A stretch of DNA of 64,000 nucleotides from Dokdonella_A sp046347015 (GTDB taxonomy: Bacteria; Pseudomonadota; Gammaproteobacteria; Xanthomonadales; Rhodanobacteraceae). Below, piece after piece: positions 1-8,450 of the stretch. Position 1 is the stretch's first letter, and every line of letters begins with the position of its first letter. The stretch covers positions 1 to 64,000 of the forward strand of contig JAXMHA010000009.1 in the NCBI GenBank assembly GCA_046347015.1, given 5' to 3'. The position numbers were made by a program, and so were the translations under genes. Under the pieces are notes generated by a model. That model was given only the letters and a program-made list of their open reading frames with translations. It searched no databases and had not been told where the DNA came from.

Positions 1-1
1 G

Positions 2-487
2 GTCTGCCGCGTGCGCCTCGAGAACCTGATCGGCGCCACCGAACGCAATCCGGATCACCGCACGTTCGCCGAGTTCACGACGGTCGCCGCGGCGACGCGC
101 GCAGCCGCGTTGCTGGCGCAGAACACCCCGCCAGCCATGGCCGCCGCCGAAGCGCGTGCCGCGCAGAGGCCGGCCTACGTGCCGCCGACGGTCGACAGTG
201 CGGCGCTGGCCGCGAAGCTCGACACCTACACGAAGCTGTGCGCCGAACTGAAGCAGAAGGTCGGCATGCAGACGACGGCGCCGGGCATGGTCGGCAATTT
301 CGCGCGCGTATGCGATCGGCGCGTCGAACAGTTCCGCCGCAACCTCGACCGGTTGTCGGCCAGCAACGACAATGCACAGGGCAAGTGGTTCGCGACCGCG
401 CTCGACCGCCAGATCCAGTTCGCACAGCGCATGCTCGACCGGGAGGGCAGCACGCCGGCCCCGGCCCCCGCGCCCGAGAGCCACTGA
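2..487 (+). CDS. Hypothetical protein, C-terminal part (cut by window edge)
   Basis: The frame is open from the first bases of the window, so the true start probably lies upstream; a GTG at position 11 is only an in-frame possibility. The visible part is about 160 residues, helical, rich in Ala, Arg and Gln, with two Cys (in TKLCAELKQKV and ARVCDRRVEQF) and a short Pro/Ala tail ending in ESH. No signal peptide or membrane segment is visible in this portion. I do not recognise the family and assign no function. It ends 33 bp before the release-factor-like gene on the same strand. Confidence 0.55.
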   Translation, partial: VCRVRLENLIGATERNPDHRTFAEFTTVAAATRAAALLAQNTPPAMAAAEARAAQRPAYVPPTVDSAALAAKLDTYTKLCAELKQKVGMQTTAPGMVGNFARVCDRRVEQFRRNLDRLSASNDNAQGKWFATALDRQIQFAQRMLDREGSTPAPAPAPESH

Positions 488-520
488 CGAGGCACCGCCG
501 CCGCTTGCTAGCATGGCGGC

Positions 521-946
521 GTGCTGCGCGTCGACGACACGATCTCCATCCCGGAAGCCGAGCTGGTCGAACGCTTCGTGCGCGCGACCGGGCCCGGTGG
601 CCAGAACGTCAACAAGGTGTCGAGCGCCGTCGAGCTGCGGTTCGACGTCGCCCGCTCCCGTGCGTTGCCCGATGAATTGCGCAACCGGCTGCTCGCGCGC
701 CGCGACCGGCGGCTGTCGCGCGCCGGCGTGCTGGTCATCGAGGCGGCGCGTCATCGCGACCAGGGCCGCAACCGCGAGGATGCGCGCGCACGCCTCACCG
801 CATGGATCAAGGCCGCGATGGCCCCGGCAAAGCCGCGGGTTGCCACGCGGCCGAGCCGCGCCGAACGCGAGCGGCGGATCGAGCGCAAGAAGGCGCGCGG
901 CACGGTCAAGCGTACCCGCGGCAAGGTCTCCTGGACCGACGGGTGA
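521..946 (+). CDS. arfB: ArfB-type peptidyl-tRNA hydrolase / class I release-factor-like ribosome rescue protein
   Basis: This short (141-residue) release-factor-like protein would hydrolyse peptidyl-tRNA on stalled ribosomes. The catalytic GGQ sits in ATGPGGQNVNKVSS near residue 27, as in domain 3 of RF1/RF2, and there is no codon-recognition domain. The C-terminal third is a basic tail (SRAERERRIERKKARG and on to the end); in ArfB such a tail threads into the empty mRNA channel. Length and layout fit ArfB/YaeJ. The start is a GTG. The stop overlaps the GTG of the acyltransferase gene by four bases (GTGA), so the two are probably translationally coupled. Identification is by motif and architecture. 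Confidence 0.88.
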   Translation: MLRVDDTISIPEAELVERFVRATGPGGQNVNKVSSAVELRFDVARSRALPDELRNRLLARRDRRLSRAGVLVIEAARHRDQGRNREDARARLTAWIKAAMAPAKPRVATRPSRAERERRIERKKARGTVKRTRGKVSWTDG

Positions 947-1536
947 GCGGGCAACCTGGTCTCCCTGCGCTGCCGCCGGCGGCGCCGCGCTCGCGGACCG
1001 CGCCGTGGCGTTGGTGCGCGTGGGTGCTGCGCCGCATCGGCTGGCGGCTCGTCGGGGAGTTTCCGGATGAACGCAAGCTGGTGCTGATCGTCGCGCCGCA
1101 CACGTCGTGGTGGGACGGCGTGATTGGCCTCCTGTTCCAGCGCGCGCTCGGCATCGACGTCGCGTTCATCGCCAAGCGCGAGCTGTTCGTCGGCCCGCTG
1201 GGCGCGCTGCTGCGTCGATTCGGCGGCATTCCGATCGAACGCGAGGCGGCCGGTCCGGTGGTCAGGCAAACGGTCGCGCGGTTCGGTGACCGCGAGCGGC
1301 TGTGGCTCGCGATTACGCCGGAAGGCACGCGCAAGGCCGTCGCGCGCTGGAAGAGCGGCTTCTGGCGCATTGCGCACGCAACCTCCGTGCCGATCCTGCC
1401 GGTCTACTTCGATTACCCGTCGCGCACGGTCGGCCTCGGGCCGCTGTTCCATCCGGGTGCGGACCTCGACGCCGACCTCGAGACCCTGCGCGCGTTTTAC
1501 GCGCCTTATCGCGGCAAGCATCGCGGTGTCGGCTAA
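943..1536 (+). CDS. 1-acyl-sn-glycerol-3-phosphate acyltransferase (PlsC-like)
   Basis: This is a membrane-associated acyltransferase of the lysophosphatidate acyltransferase superfamily, about 197 residues. The HX4D catalytic motif is visible as HTSWWD (near residue 48), and the substrate-binding motif follows as TPEGTR, with GGIPIER between them. The frame is open further upstream, but the GTG at 943 overlaps the stop of the release-factor gene (GTGA) and gives the family's usual short N-terminus. The exact acyl acceptor cannot be read from sequence; glycerolipid or related lipid acylation is inferred from the family. A 15-bp repeat begins on its stop codon. Confidence 0.82.
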   Translation: MSGQPGLPALPPAAPRSRTAPWRWCAWVLRRIGWRLVGEFPDERKLVLIVAPHTSWWDGVIGLLFQRALGIDVAFIAKRELFVGPLGALLRRFGGIPIEREAAGPVVRQTVARFGDRERLWLAITPEGTRKAVARWKSGFWRIAHATSVPILPVYFDYPSRTVGLGPLFHPGADLDADLETLRAFYAPYRGKHRGVG

Positions 1537-1548
1537 GGATGCTCTGAT
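1534..1548. repeat. 15-bp repeat TAAGGATGCTCTGAT, first copy
   Basis: The word TAAGGATGCTCTGAT begins on the stop codon of the acyltransferase gene and recurs exactly at 49752-49766, where it forms one arm of a palindrome. Here only one arm is present. It may be the remnant of a small palindromic repeat. Confidence 0.5.
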
Positions 1549-1680
1549 CGATCCGGCGTGCGCGCCGCCACCCTGCCGGTCCGTGGATCGCACGGACGCC
1601 GCCGGCAACTGCAAGCGGTTCGCGATGGCGTTGCGGGATTGCTGTCTCCGGCCGCAACTCACGCAGTCGGAAGCGGTGGC

Positions 1681-2496
1681 TCAGTCGCCCCGGCCCTTGC
1701 GCCGCAGCATGCCGCGCTGCGGATCGTAACCCCACGCGGCAAGCCCCAGGAAGACGAGCAACGTGGCGATGACCACCCCGGCCGCGAGCCAGTTCATCTG
1801 GCCGTACATGGCGTAGCGGATCAGGTCGATGCCGTAGGTGAACGGATTGATCCGTGCCAGCTCATAGATGATCCTGGCACCGGATTCCTGCAGCTTCCAC
1901 AGCGGATACAGCGCCGGCGACAGGAAGAACATCGGAAAGATCACGAAGTTCATCGCCCCGGCGAAGTTCTCGATCTGCTTGATGTAGACGGATACCAGCA
2001 AGCCCATCGCTCCCAGCATCAAGCCGGTCAGGAACATGGCCGGCAGCGCGTAGAGCAAGCCCGGCCACCATGGCAGGTCGAGCCGGAAAATCGCGCAAAT
2101 CGCGAGGAATGCATAGGCCTGCAGGATCGACAGGAACGTGCCGGCAAGCAGCTTGCAGGTCAGCAGCACCCAACGGGGCAGCGGCGCGGTCAGCAGCAGC
2201 CGCATCAACCCCATCTCCCGGTCGTAGACCATCGCCAGCGACGACTGCATGCCGTTGAACAGCAGCACGATGCCGATCAGGCCCGGCACGACGTAGACCT
2301 GGTATTCGATATAGGTGGCGTACGGCGGGATGACGGACACGCCGAAAACGTTCCGGAAGCCGGCCGCAAAAATGAGCAGCCACAAGCTCGGCCGCACCAC
2401 GGCCGAGAGCAGGCGTCCCCGCTGGTGCAGGAACTTGACCGTTTCGCGCGAGGACAGCGCGGTCAACGCCTGCAGGGTATGGGTCATGGTCGACAT
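1681..2496 (-). CDS. ABC-2 type permease of the PQQ-dependent alcohol dehydrogenase-associated ABC system (PedC/LutF-like)
   Basis: This 271-residue inner-membrane protein has about six hydrophobic helices and an ABC-2 permease layout (for example LWLLIFAAGFRNVFG early, FPMFFLSPALYPLW in the middle, ending in a basic tail). The family is repeatedly found next to PQQ-dependent alcohol dehydrogenases and, in methylotrophs, in lanthanide-utilisation clusters. I chose the ATG at 2496 (MSTMTH…); the 50 in-frame codons upstream are low-complexity and look non-coding. It is the last gene of the minus-strand string that includes xoxF, and its partner ATPase ends 115 bp upstream. The transported substrate is unknown; export or uptake related to PQQ or lanthanide metabolism is inference from context. 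Confidence 0.8.
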   Translation of the reverse strand: MSTMTHTLQALTALSSRETVKFLHQRGRLLSAVVRPSLWLLIFAAGFRNVFGVSVIPPYATYIEYQVYVVPGLIGIVLLFNGMQSSLAMVYDREMGLMRLLLTAPLPRWVLLTCKLLAGTFLSILQAYAFLAICAIFRLDLPWWPGLLYALPAMFLTGLMLGAMGLLVSVYIKQIENFAGAMNFVIFPMFFLSPALYPLWKLQESGARIIYELARINPFTYGIDLIRYAMYGQMNWLAAGVVIATLLVFLGLAAWGYDPQRGMLRRKGRGD

Positions 2497-2611
2497 GGCG
2501 GATCCCCCGGAGCGGCTACTTGGCGCGGGCTCGTCGCGGGACCCGGGTGGGACACGCGCGCGATCGCCCGGCCCGCCGGAAGCCGGTGCGCCGGCGCACG
2601 TCGCGGCAGCA

Positions 2612-3418
2612 TCAAACGGTCTCCTCCCTTGCGCCTTGTGCTTCACCGGTCAGCGCAAGGAACGCGTCGCGAAGCGACTGGCAACCGGTTCGTTCGCGCA
2701 ACGAGTCCGGCGTCCCGGCGGCAATCCAGTGGCCCTTGTGCAGGATGATGGCCCGGTCGGCGGATTCGGCCTCGTCGACGAGGTGGGTCGCCCACAGGAC
2801 TCCGACGCCGCGCTGCGCACACAGCTCGCGGACGTACGCCACCAACTGCGTGCGCGAGGCGGGATCGAGTCCCACCGTGGGTTCATCCATCAGCAGGACC
2901 ACCGGCTCGTGCAGCAACGCGCGGGCCAGCTCGACCTTGCGGCGATTGCCGCCGGACAGCGCCCGGGCCTTGTCCTTCGCACGGGCGGCCAGCCCGATGC
3001 GTTGCAGCTCCGCGTCGATCCGGGGACGCGCGGCGCGCCCCATGCCGTGCAACCGTGCATGGAAGCGCAGGTTGGCCTCGACGCTCAGGTCCAGGTCCAG
3101 GGTCGGTTGCTGGAATACCACGCCGAGGTGCGCGAGCGCCTTGCGGGTCTGGCGGCGCATGTCGAATCCGGCGACTTCGATGTTGCCGGAGTCGGGCACG
3201 TACAGGCCAGTCAGCAACTGGAACAGCGTGCTTTTCCCGGCGCCATTCGGCCCGAGCAGCGCGACGAACTCGCCGCTCCCGACACTGAGAGACACGCGAT
3301 CCAAGGCCTTGATCGAGCCGTAGGACTTGCTCACCGCATCGACCGCAAGGGCGCGCGTGGGGAGCGGTTCCGCGGGCGCGGTCGGTGCGGACATGGTTGC
3401 CGGAACGGAGGCCTTCAT
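2612..3418 (-). CDS. ABC transporter ATP-binding protein, PQQ-dependent alcohol dehydrogenase system (LutE-like)
   Basis: A cytoplasmic ABC ATPase of about 268 residues. Walker A is GPNGAGKS, the signature is LSGGNRRKVELARAL (GGN instead of GGQ), and Walker B is VVLLMDEPTVGLDP, followed by a switch His in WATHLVDEA. It pairs with the ABC-2 permease downstream. Start choice is uncertain: ATG codons exist at 3514 (would overlap the upstream ATPase gene), 3418 and 3394; none has a clear ribosome binding site. I use 3418, which leaves a short Ala/Pro-rich leader before the ABC domain. Together with the periplasmic binding protein at 8447-9688 it completes one ABC system whose genes are split by other members of the operon. 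Confidence 0.82.
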   Translation of the reverse strand: MKASVPATMSAPTAPAEPLPTRALAVDAVSKSYGSIKALDRVSLSVGSGEFVALLGPNGAGKSTLFQLLTGLYVPDSGNIEVAGFDMRRQTRKALAHLGVVFQQPTLDLDLSVEANLRFHARLHGMGRAARPRIDAELQRIGLAARAKDKARALSGGNRRKVELARALLHEPVVLLMDEPTVGLDPASRTQLVAYVRELCAQRGVGVLWATHLVDEAESADRAIILHKGHWIAAGTPDSLRERTGCQSLRDAFLALTGEAQGAREETV

Positions 3419-3485
3419 GGTGGCGCGCCGATTGGCAGTCGCCGCATCGACGATGCCATGAGCGAGGCTGGACGCGTGCGGGACG

Positions 3486-4286
3486 TCACGAGTCCTCCTT
3501 GCCTTGCGCACCATCGTCCATCCCGGAGTCGAGGACGCCGGACAGCAGTCGCGGATGGCGCTTCAGCAATTGCCGGCCGAGCGCCGCGACCTCGGGGCTA
3601 TTCAGGTCGACGCTCCCCGTTTTCTCGACGCGGTAGTCGAGTACGACGTGTGCCGGCGCGCCACCCAGGAACAGGATGCGATCTGCGAGCACGAGGGCTT
3701 CACGCACGTTATGGGTCACGAACAATACCAGCGGCCGTACCCGCGCGCACAACTGGCGCAGCACTTCGCGCAACCGGTTGGCGGCCGGCATGTCGAGTGA
3801 TACGAACGGCTCATCCATCAGCAGCAACCAGGGCTCGACCACGAACGCGCGGGCCAGCGCGGCGCGACGCTGCATGCCGCCGGAGAGCTGCCCGGGCCAC
3901 GCATCCTTGCAGGCGCCGAGTCCGACTTCGTCGAGTAAATCGTCCGCGCGCGAGACGTAGCTGCGATCGCGCGCCATGCGCTCGGCTTCCGCGAGCCGGA
4001 CATTGTCGCGGATCGTCAGCCACGGCATCAGTCGCGGATCCTGGAACACCATGCCCATGCCGGCCGGCGACTGGCCGGGCGCGGTCAGCGGTGCACCGTC
4101 GTAGCGGATCTCGCCGGCATAGGTGGCATCGAGCCCGGCGACCATGCCCAGCAGCGTGGTCTTGCCAACCCCGGATGGCCCGACGATCGCAACGAACTCA
4201 CCCGCGGGGACGGTGACTTCGATTCCGGCCAGGACCGGCGGGCCATCGAAACGCTTTTCGGTGACATGGATCGACAATCCGTTCAT
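3486..4286 (-). CDS. ABC transporter ATP-binding protein, nitrate/sulfonate/taurine type (SsuB/TauB-like)
   Basis: ATPase of about 266 residues. Walker A is GPSGVGKTT, the signature is LSGGMQRRAALARAF, Walker B is LLLMDEPFVSLD, and the switch His is in FVTHNVREAL; the FVSLD and VTHNVREA pattern is typical of the nitrate/sulfonate/taurine ATPase group. The ATG overlaps the stop of the permease gene by four bases (ATGA), indicating coupled translation. With the permease (4283-5059) and the binding protein (5130-6143) it forms a complete importer. The solute cannot be read from sequence; its place inside the xoxF gene string suggests a compound needed for methanol oxidation, which is inference. 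Confidence 0.85.
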   Translation of the reverse strand: MNGLSIHVTEKRFDGPPVLAGIEVTVPAGEFVAIVGPSGVGKTTLLGMVAGLDATYAGEIRYDGAPLTAPGQSPAGMGMVFQDPRLMPWLTIRDNVRLAEAERMARDRSYVSRADDLLDEVGLGACKDAWPGQLSGGMQRRAALARAFVVEPWLLLMDEPFVSLDMPAANRLREVLRQLCARVRPLVLFVTHNVREALVLADRILFLGGAPAHVVLDYRVEKTGSVDLNSPEVAALGRQLLKRHPRLLSGVLDSGMDDGAQGKEDS

Positions 4287-5059
4287 GCGCGCCACCGCGT
4301 CAGGCGCCGTTCCAGGGGCCGCATGACCCCCGCCTCGATGGCCATGATCACGGCCGCGAAAGCCAGCGTATAGGCGAGGATGCTGGTGATGTCGAAGAAC
4401 TGGAAAAACACCGACAACTCGAAGCCGACGCCATTGCTGCGTCCGAGCAACTCGGCCACCAGCACGATCTTCCAGATCAGCGCGAGGCCATTGCGCGCGG
4501 ACGCCATGAGATAGGGATAAAGCTGCGGCAGGAAGACGCGAAAAAAAGTCACCGCACGCGGAACGCGGTACACCTGCGCGACCGCCAGCAGGCGTGCGTC
4601 GACCGCTTGCGTGCCCTCGCGCGTCGTCACGACGACGACCGGAATCTTGTTGACGGCAACGGCCACGATGATCGCTGCCTCGGTCAGCCCGAGCCAGAGG
4701 TAGCACAGGATGATGACGACCAATGCCGGAATGTTGAGCGCGAGCACCAGCGCGCCGTCCAGCAGCAGGTTGACCCGGCGTGAGCGACCCATCGCGAAAC
4801 CGATGGCGGTACCGAGGGCCATCGCAACCACGAATGCCGCGGCCACCCGGCCCAACGTGATCGCAAGCGCCAGCGGCAACTGGCCGCTCCGCGTGTGGCG
4901 ATACACGCTTGCCAGTACCGTGAGCGGGGTCGGCAGCATGTCGCTGTTGGCGATCAGCGCGGCGATTTCCCACACCACCGCGAGAGCGATGAGCGACCCG
5001 ACGCGCCACACCCAGGCGGGCGCGACCGGTGGGCGGAACGGCTTCCGGACCCGATGCAT
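4283..5059 (-). CDS. ABC transporter permease, nitrate/sulfonate/taurine type (SsuC/TauC-like)
   Basis: A 258-residue inner-membrane protein with six hydrophobic helices, starting around VWRVGSLIALAVVWEIAAL and ending near AYTLAFAAVIMAIEAGV. The ATPase-coupling loop region (EGTQAVDARLLAVAQVYR) matches the binding-protein-dependent permease signature of this family. ATG at 5059 (MHRVRKPF…) is chosen because it just precedes the first helix; the open frame further upstream is the opposite-strand shadow of the binding-protein gene. It lies 70 bp after the binding protein and overlaps the ATPase by four bases. Confidence 0.83.
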   Translation of the reverse strand: MHRVRKPFRPPVAPAWVWRVGSLIALAVVWEIAALIANSDMLPTPLTVLASVYRHTRSGQLPLALAITLGRVAAAFVVAMALGTAIGFAMGRSRRVNLLLDGALVLALNIPALVVIILCYLWLGLTEAAIIVAVAVNKIPVVVVTTREGTQAVDARLLAVAQVYRVPRAVTFFRVFLPQLYPYLMASARNGLALIWKIVLVAELLGRSNGVGFELSVFFQFFDITSILAYTLAFAAVIMAIEAGVMRPLERRLTRWRA

Positions 5060-5129
5060 CACGATATCCGGCCCTTCATGCCGGCGGTTGGCGACGCGCG
5101 GCGTTGCTCGCGGCGTCCGTTCGCAAGTT

Positions 5130-6143
5130 TCATGGCCGATGGAATCCACCCCAGAAGACGCCAGCCGGCAACTCGCTCGCGCCCCCCGTGAGCTCGCCGT
5201 TGCTCTCGACCCCGATGATCTTGAACAACTGCCCCGCGGCGGCGATTTCGCGCTCGCCGAAGCGATCGACGACGCCCTCCCGATAACCCTGCCGGATCGC
5301 GGCGAACACCGCTTCGTTCTCCGGTTTGACCTTGTCCCTGAGCGGTTGCCAGGCTGCGTCCGACTGGACGAGCAGATGCTTGGCATCGTAGGTCGCGGCA
5401 ATGAATCCTTGCAGCGCGTCGCGATGGCTCTCGGCCCACCTTTCGGAAAACACCCAGCCCAGCAACGGCGGTTCGGTGTCGACGCCGAGCCCGGCGAGCA
5501 TTTGATTCACCGTGATCAATGGATGCATTCCCTCCGCGCTGAGGCGGGCATCGTATTGCCAGAAGTTGAACGCGGCCGGCAGCTGGCCATCGAGCATCAG
5601 GCGGTTGATCAGCGGCGGTGCAGCGAACTGCGGTGTCACGGATGTCTTCAGGTCGAGTCCGTACTTCTTCCTGGCATACGCCCGTGCGATCAACCAGCTC
5701 TTGTCCAGGGGGCCGCCCGCGACACCGACCTTCCTGCCCTTGAGGTCCGCCATGGTCTTGATGCCGGCCGCGGGGTTGACCATGACTGCGCCGACGGTTT
5801 TCGAGTACGGCACGAATTCGTAGTTGCGGCCACGGGAACGCAGATTGGCCACCCACAGCCAGTCCGAGACGATCAGGTCGACCTTGCCTCCCAGCAGCGC
5901 CACCTTTTGCGCATTCGCGGATGCCAGCGGCACGACGTCAAGCCGGATACCGTGCTTGTGCGCCAAACCCATCCGCTGCACGGTATCGATTTCCCAGTTC
6001 ACGCTGCCGAATTCGAGTACCCCGACCCGCAGCTCGGGTACACCGTGTGGACTGGCGGCGCGCGTGACCGCTCCCGGAAGCGGCGCAAGAAGCGCGGCGC
6101 ACAGGCCTGCCACAGCGCGTCCAACCCAACCCATTGCCGTCAT
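5130..6143 (-). CDS. Periplasmic substrate-binding protein, SsuA/THI5-like (NMT1 family)
   Basis: A 337-residue exported binding protein. Residues 1-30 form a signal peptide (basic/hydrophobic start, cleavage likely near VTRAAS). The mature part begins with ELRVGVLEFGSVNW, then has GGKVDLIVSDWLWV and KGRKVGVAGGP, matching the two-lobed nitrate/sulfonate/thiamine-precursor binding fold. It is transcribed just ahead of its permease and ATPase. Ligand unknown. Similar binding proteins occur near PQQ dehydrogenases in other methylotrophs, so a role in supply of a cofactor, metal complex or substrate is plausible, not shown. Confidence 0.8.
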   Translation of the reverse strand: MTAMGWVGRAVAGLCAALLAPLPGAVTRAASPHGVPELRVGVLEFGSVNWEIDTVQRMGLAHKHGIRLDVVPLASANAQKVALLGGKVDLIVSDWLWVANLRSRGRNYEFVPYSKTVGAVMVNPAAGIKTMADLKGRKVGVAGGPLDKSWLIARAYARKKYGLDLKTSVTPQFAAPPLINRLMLDGQLPAAFNFWQYDARLSAEGMHPLITVNQMLAGLGVDTEPPLLGWVFSERWAESHRDALQGFIAATYDAKHLLVQSDAAWQPLRDKVKPENEAVFAAIRQGYREGVVDRFGEREIAAAGQLFKIIGVESNGELTGGASELPAGVFWGGFHRP

Positions 6144-6639
6144 GTCCGCCTCCGCCTGTCAGTCCCCCGGGGACCGCCTTTTGCATTTGCCGCGCGCTCT
6201 CCGCGGAGTTCCCACGATCGAGGTCGGCTGCGACGGGTCGCAGCGCCGCCGATTGAACGCAGCGGAGCAACGGGCAGCCGCGTCAAGCCGGAGCCGGACG
6301 ACGTCTTGCGCCAGCCGGCCGGAGAAGTTGCGTCCGGCCACGACGAGGAAGTGCAGCGATCCCCGCCAAAGACGCATGTCCGAAACGGGACGGGCAATGC
6401 CCGCTCACCCGTGAAGATCGACGGTTCCGAATGCGACGCGCCGGGCACCGTCCGCCGCGCATGCGGCGAGTCGTCCGCCTGTCGCGATGCGCGCGCCAAA
6501 TCCCGCTCGGGTGCGACACCCGCGAAGGGACCGCCGCGGGGGCCGTTCCCGACGCTTCACCATGCCACGGTGCCGCAAGGCTCGCGCACGGCTACCGGCC
6601 GGTGGCACCGTGCCTGGGCGAAGGGCCACGCATTCCCGC
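6144..6639. other. 496-bp gap without a convincing gene
   Basis: Between the EF-hand cytochrome stop (6640) and the binding-protein start (6143) I find no frame with a plausible start, signal or family match. An imperfect stem (CACGGTGCC at 6566-6574 with GGCACCGTG at 6604-6612, 29-nt loop) lies just downstream of the cytochrome on the minus strand but lacks a T-run. The gap could hold a separate promoter for the SsuABC-like genes, which would then be a distinct transcription unit. Confidence 0.4.
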
Positions 6640-7368
6640 CTACTTCTCGGGGTGATTCATCGACTTGATCCAGGTGATGATCTTCCAGAGATCACCGGTC
6701 TTCTTCACGGTAAAACCACCTTGCGGAGGCATCAGCGCGGGAATCAGCACGTGCACCCTCGAGTAACCCGAGGCTTGCAGTTGCTCGCTGCCCAACGTGA
6801 CGAGCCGGAACAACGTGTCGTCCAGATGGTCGTCACCGTAAATCCACACTCCGCTGGTGAGGGGCGGTCCCATTCCTCCACCGCCAGTGCCGCCATGGCA
6901 TGAACTGCAGCCGCTTTCGAGGAACAGGTCGTGTCCTTCCTTCGCAACGGTCGTGTTCGACACGTCGTAAGGGTCCTTCAGCGTCCCTTTCGGAGCCTTC
7001 TTGACCACGTCCACCGGGTTGTCGTCATAGCCCTCGATCTTCTTCACGACTTCAACTTTGGGAGGTTCGTTGGTCCACGTCCCGTTGGCGACCTTTTCCT
7101 TCAGATCCTGGTACTCGGTCCGGGACAGTTCGCCGTCCCCGTTGCTGTCGGCCACGTTGAAGTCCAGATTCGGCATGGCCGCCAGCGCTTCCTGCTTGGA
7201 TACCATCATGTCGTGATTGGTATCCATGGACTCGTAGGTACTCGGCACGTTGATTTTCACGGACGCGGTTGCCACCGGAGTCGCCGCGCTCGCCGTGGCG
7301 TTGATCAAAGCCAGTCCGGCAACCGCAACGGCAGTGGCGGTCAAGGCATGCACAGTCTTGCGGAACAT
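6640..7368 (-). CDS. Periplasmic c-type cytochrome (MxaG/XoxG-like) with N-terminal EF-hand pair
   Basis: A 242-residue exported cytochrome. Residues 1-29 are a signal peptide. Two EF-hand loops follow: residues 49-60 (Asp49, Asn51, Asp53, Ser57, Glu60) and 74-85 (Asp74, Asn76, Asp78, Ser82, Glu85). The C-terminal half is a single-haem domain with CSSCH at 154-158, then GPPLTSGVWIYG and the axial Met in LMPPQGG (Met213), the pattern of cytochrome c_L electron acceptors of methanol dehydrogenase. A strong GGAGG precedes ATG 7368. It lies downstream of the beta-propeller in the xoxF string. Role: probably accepts electrons from XoxF. The EF-hands could bind Ca2+ or a lanthanide; this fusion is not typical of the family. 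Confidence 0.85.
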   Translation of the reverse strand: MFRKTVHALTATAVAVAGLALINATASAATPVATASVKINVPSTYESMDTNHDMMVSKQEALAAMPNLDFNVADSNGDGELSRTEYQDLKEKVANGTWTNEPPKVEVVKKIEGYDDNPVDVVKKAPKGTLKDPYDVSNTTVAKEGHDLFLESGCSSCHGGTGGGGMGPPLTSGVWIYGDDHLDDTLFRLVTLGSEQLQASGYSRVHVLIPALMPPQGGFTVKKTGDLWKIITWIKSMNHPEK

Positions 7369-7457
7369 GTAATCCTCCTTCGAACGCAATTCGAGGCTTC
7401 AACAAAACTCCCCGTTGCGGTACCGGAACGGAATCCCGCCACGACACGGGGGGAACG

Positions 7458-8450
7458 CTACGGCACAATCGCAATGCCCCACGGCAGACGGCCGACCGGC
7501 ACCGAAACCGTGGGCTTCAGTGACCGGACATCGACCACGGTCACGTCATTGGTGAGGCCGTTGGCGACGTACAGTTTCGAACCATCGGGCGACAGCGCCA
7601 TGTGCCACGGCCGCTGCCCGACCTGGATGTAGTCCGTGACCTTGTAGCTCTTGGTATCGACCACCGCGACGTGATTGGCGGGGCCAAGCGCGATGAACGC
7701 CTCCGAACCGTCCTTCGACATCACGATCCCGACCGGCTGGATGAATTCGGCCCGCATCCCGGGGATTGCAAAGTCGACCTTCTGCACGATCTGGTGGCTG
7801 GCGACATCGATCACCGACACGGTCCCGCCGACCTCCGATGACACCCATACATGACGGCCGTCGGGTGTGAACGTGGCCACCCGCGGACGCGTGTCCACCA
7901 GCACGTTGGCGACCAGTTTCAGCGACTGGTTGTCGATGAAGTGCGCCATGCTGGTCCCTTCCGATGTCGCGACGGTAATACGGTTGTCCGGGCTGACGCG
8001 CATGCCCTCCGGCTCCACGCCGACCGGAATCTCGCCCAACAGCTTGCCGGTGAGGGCGTTCAGCACCGTAACCTTCGAGTTGTCCTCGTTCGCGATGTAG
8101 ATCCGCTCGCCCTTGTCACCCAGGTCCATCAACTCGGGGTCCGGGCCCGACGGCAGATGGCGGGTGACTTCGAGCTTGGCGACGTCGATGACGTCGATGC
8201 GATTGCTGTCGCCGACCGCGACGTACACCCACTTGCCTTCCGGCCCGGAAATGATGCCGCGCGGCCGCTGCCCGGTCGGGATCGTCTTGATCGTTTTCAA
8301 CGTGCCGCTGTCGAGCACGGTGACCGAATTGCCGCGCTCATTGCTGACGAACAGCTTGAACGCCCATGCCGGCGGCGCGGCGATGACCAGCAGCAAGCCC
8401 GCACCGAGCGCGGATGCACGCCAAAAAACGTGGGTTGTCGTCTTGTTCAT
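7458..8450 (-). CDS. PQQ-dependent catabolism-associated YVTN beta-propeller protein
   Basis: A 330-residue periplasmic beta-propeller. The signal peptide covers residues 1-31 (hydrophobic core GAGLLLVIAAPPAWA). The rest is repeats of about 42 residues with VYVAVGDSNRIDVIDV, IYIANEDNSKVTVLN and LYVANGLTNDVTVVDV type strands, the YVTN class that accompanies PQQ dehydrogenase ABC systems. The ATG overlaps the stop of the upstream binding protein by four bases. The exact role of these propellers is not established; a scaffold or sensor for quinoprotein chemistry is inferred from genomic linkage. A second propeller is encoded at 15532-16500. Confidence 0.85.
   Translation of the reverse strand: MNKTTTHVFWRASALGAGLLLVIAAPPAWAFKLFVSNERGNSVTVLDSGTLKTIKTIPTGQRPRGIISGPEGKWVYVAVGDSNRIDVIDVAKLEVTRHLPSGPDPELMDLGDKGERIYIANEDNSKVTVLNALTGKLLGEIPVGVEPEGMRVSPDNRITVATSEGTSMAHFIDNQSLKLVANVLVDTRPRVATFTPDGRHVWVSSEVGGTVSVIDVASHQIVQKVDFAIPGMRAEFIQPVGIVMSKDGSEAFIALGPANHVAVVDTKSYKVTDYIQVGQRPWHMALSPDGSKLYVANGLTNDVTVVDVRSLKPTVSVPVGRLPWGIAIVP

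Noticed and set aside
6566..6612. Stem CACGGTGCC/GGCACCGTG after the EF-hand cytochrome as a terminator
   Set aside because: Loop of 29 nt and no T-run; too weak to call.
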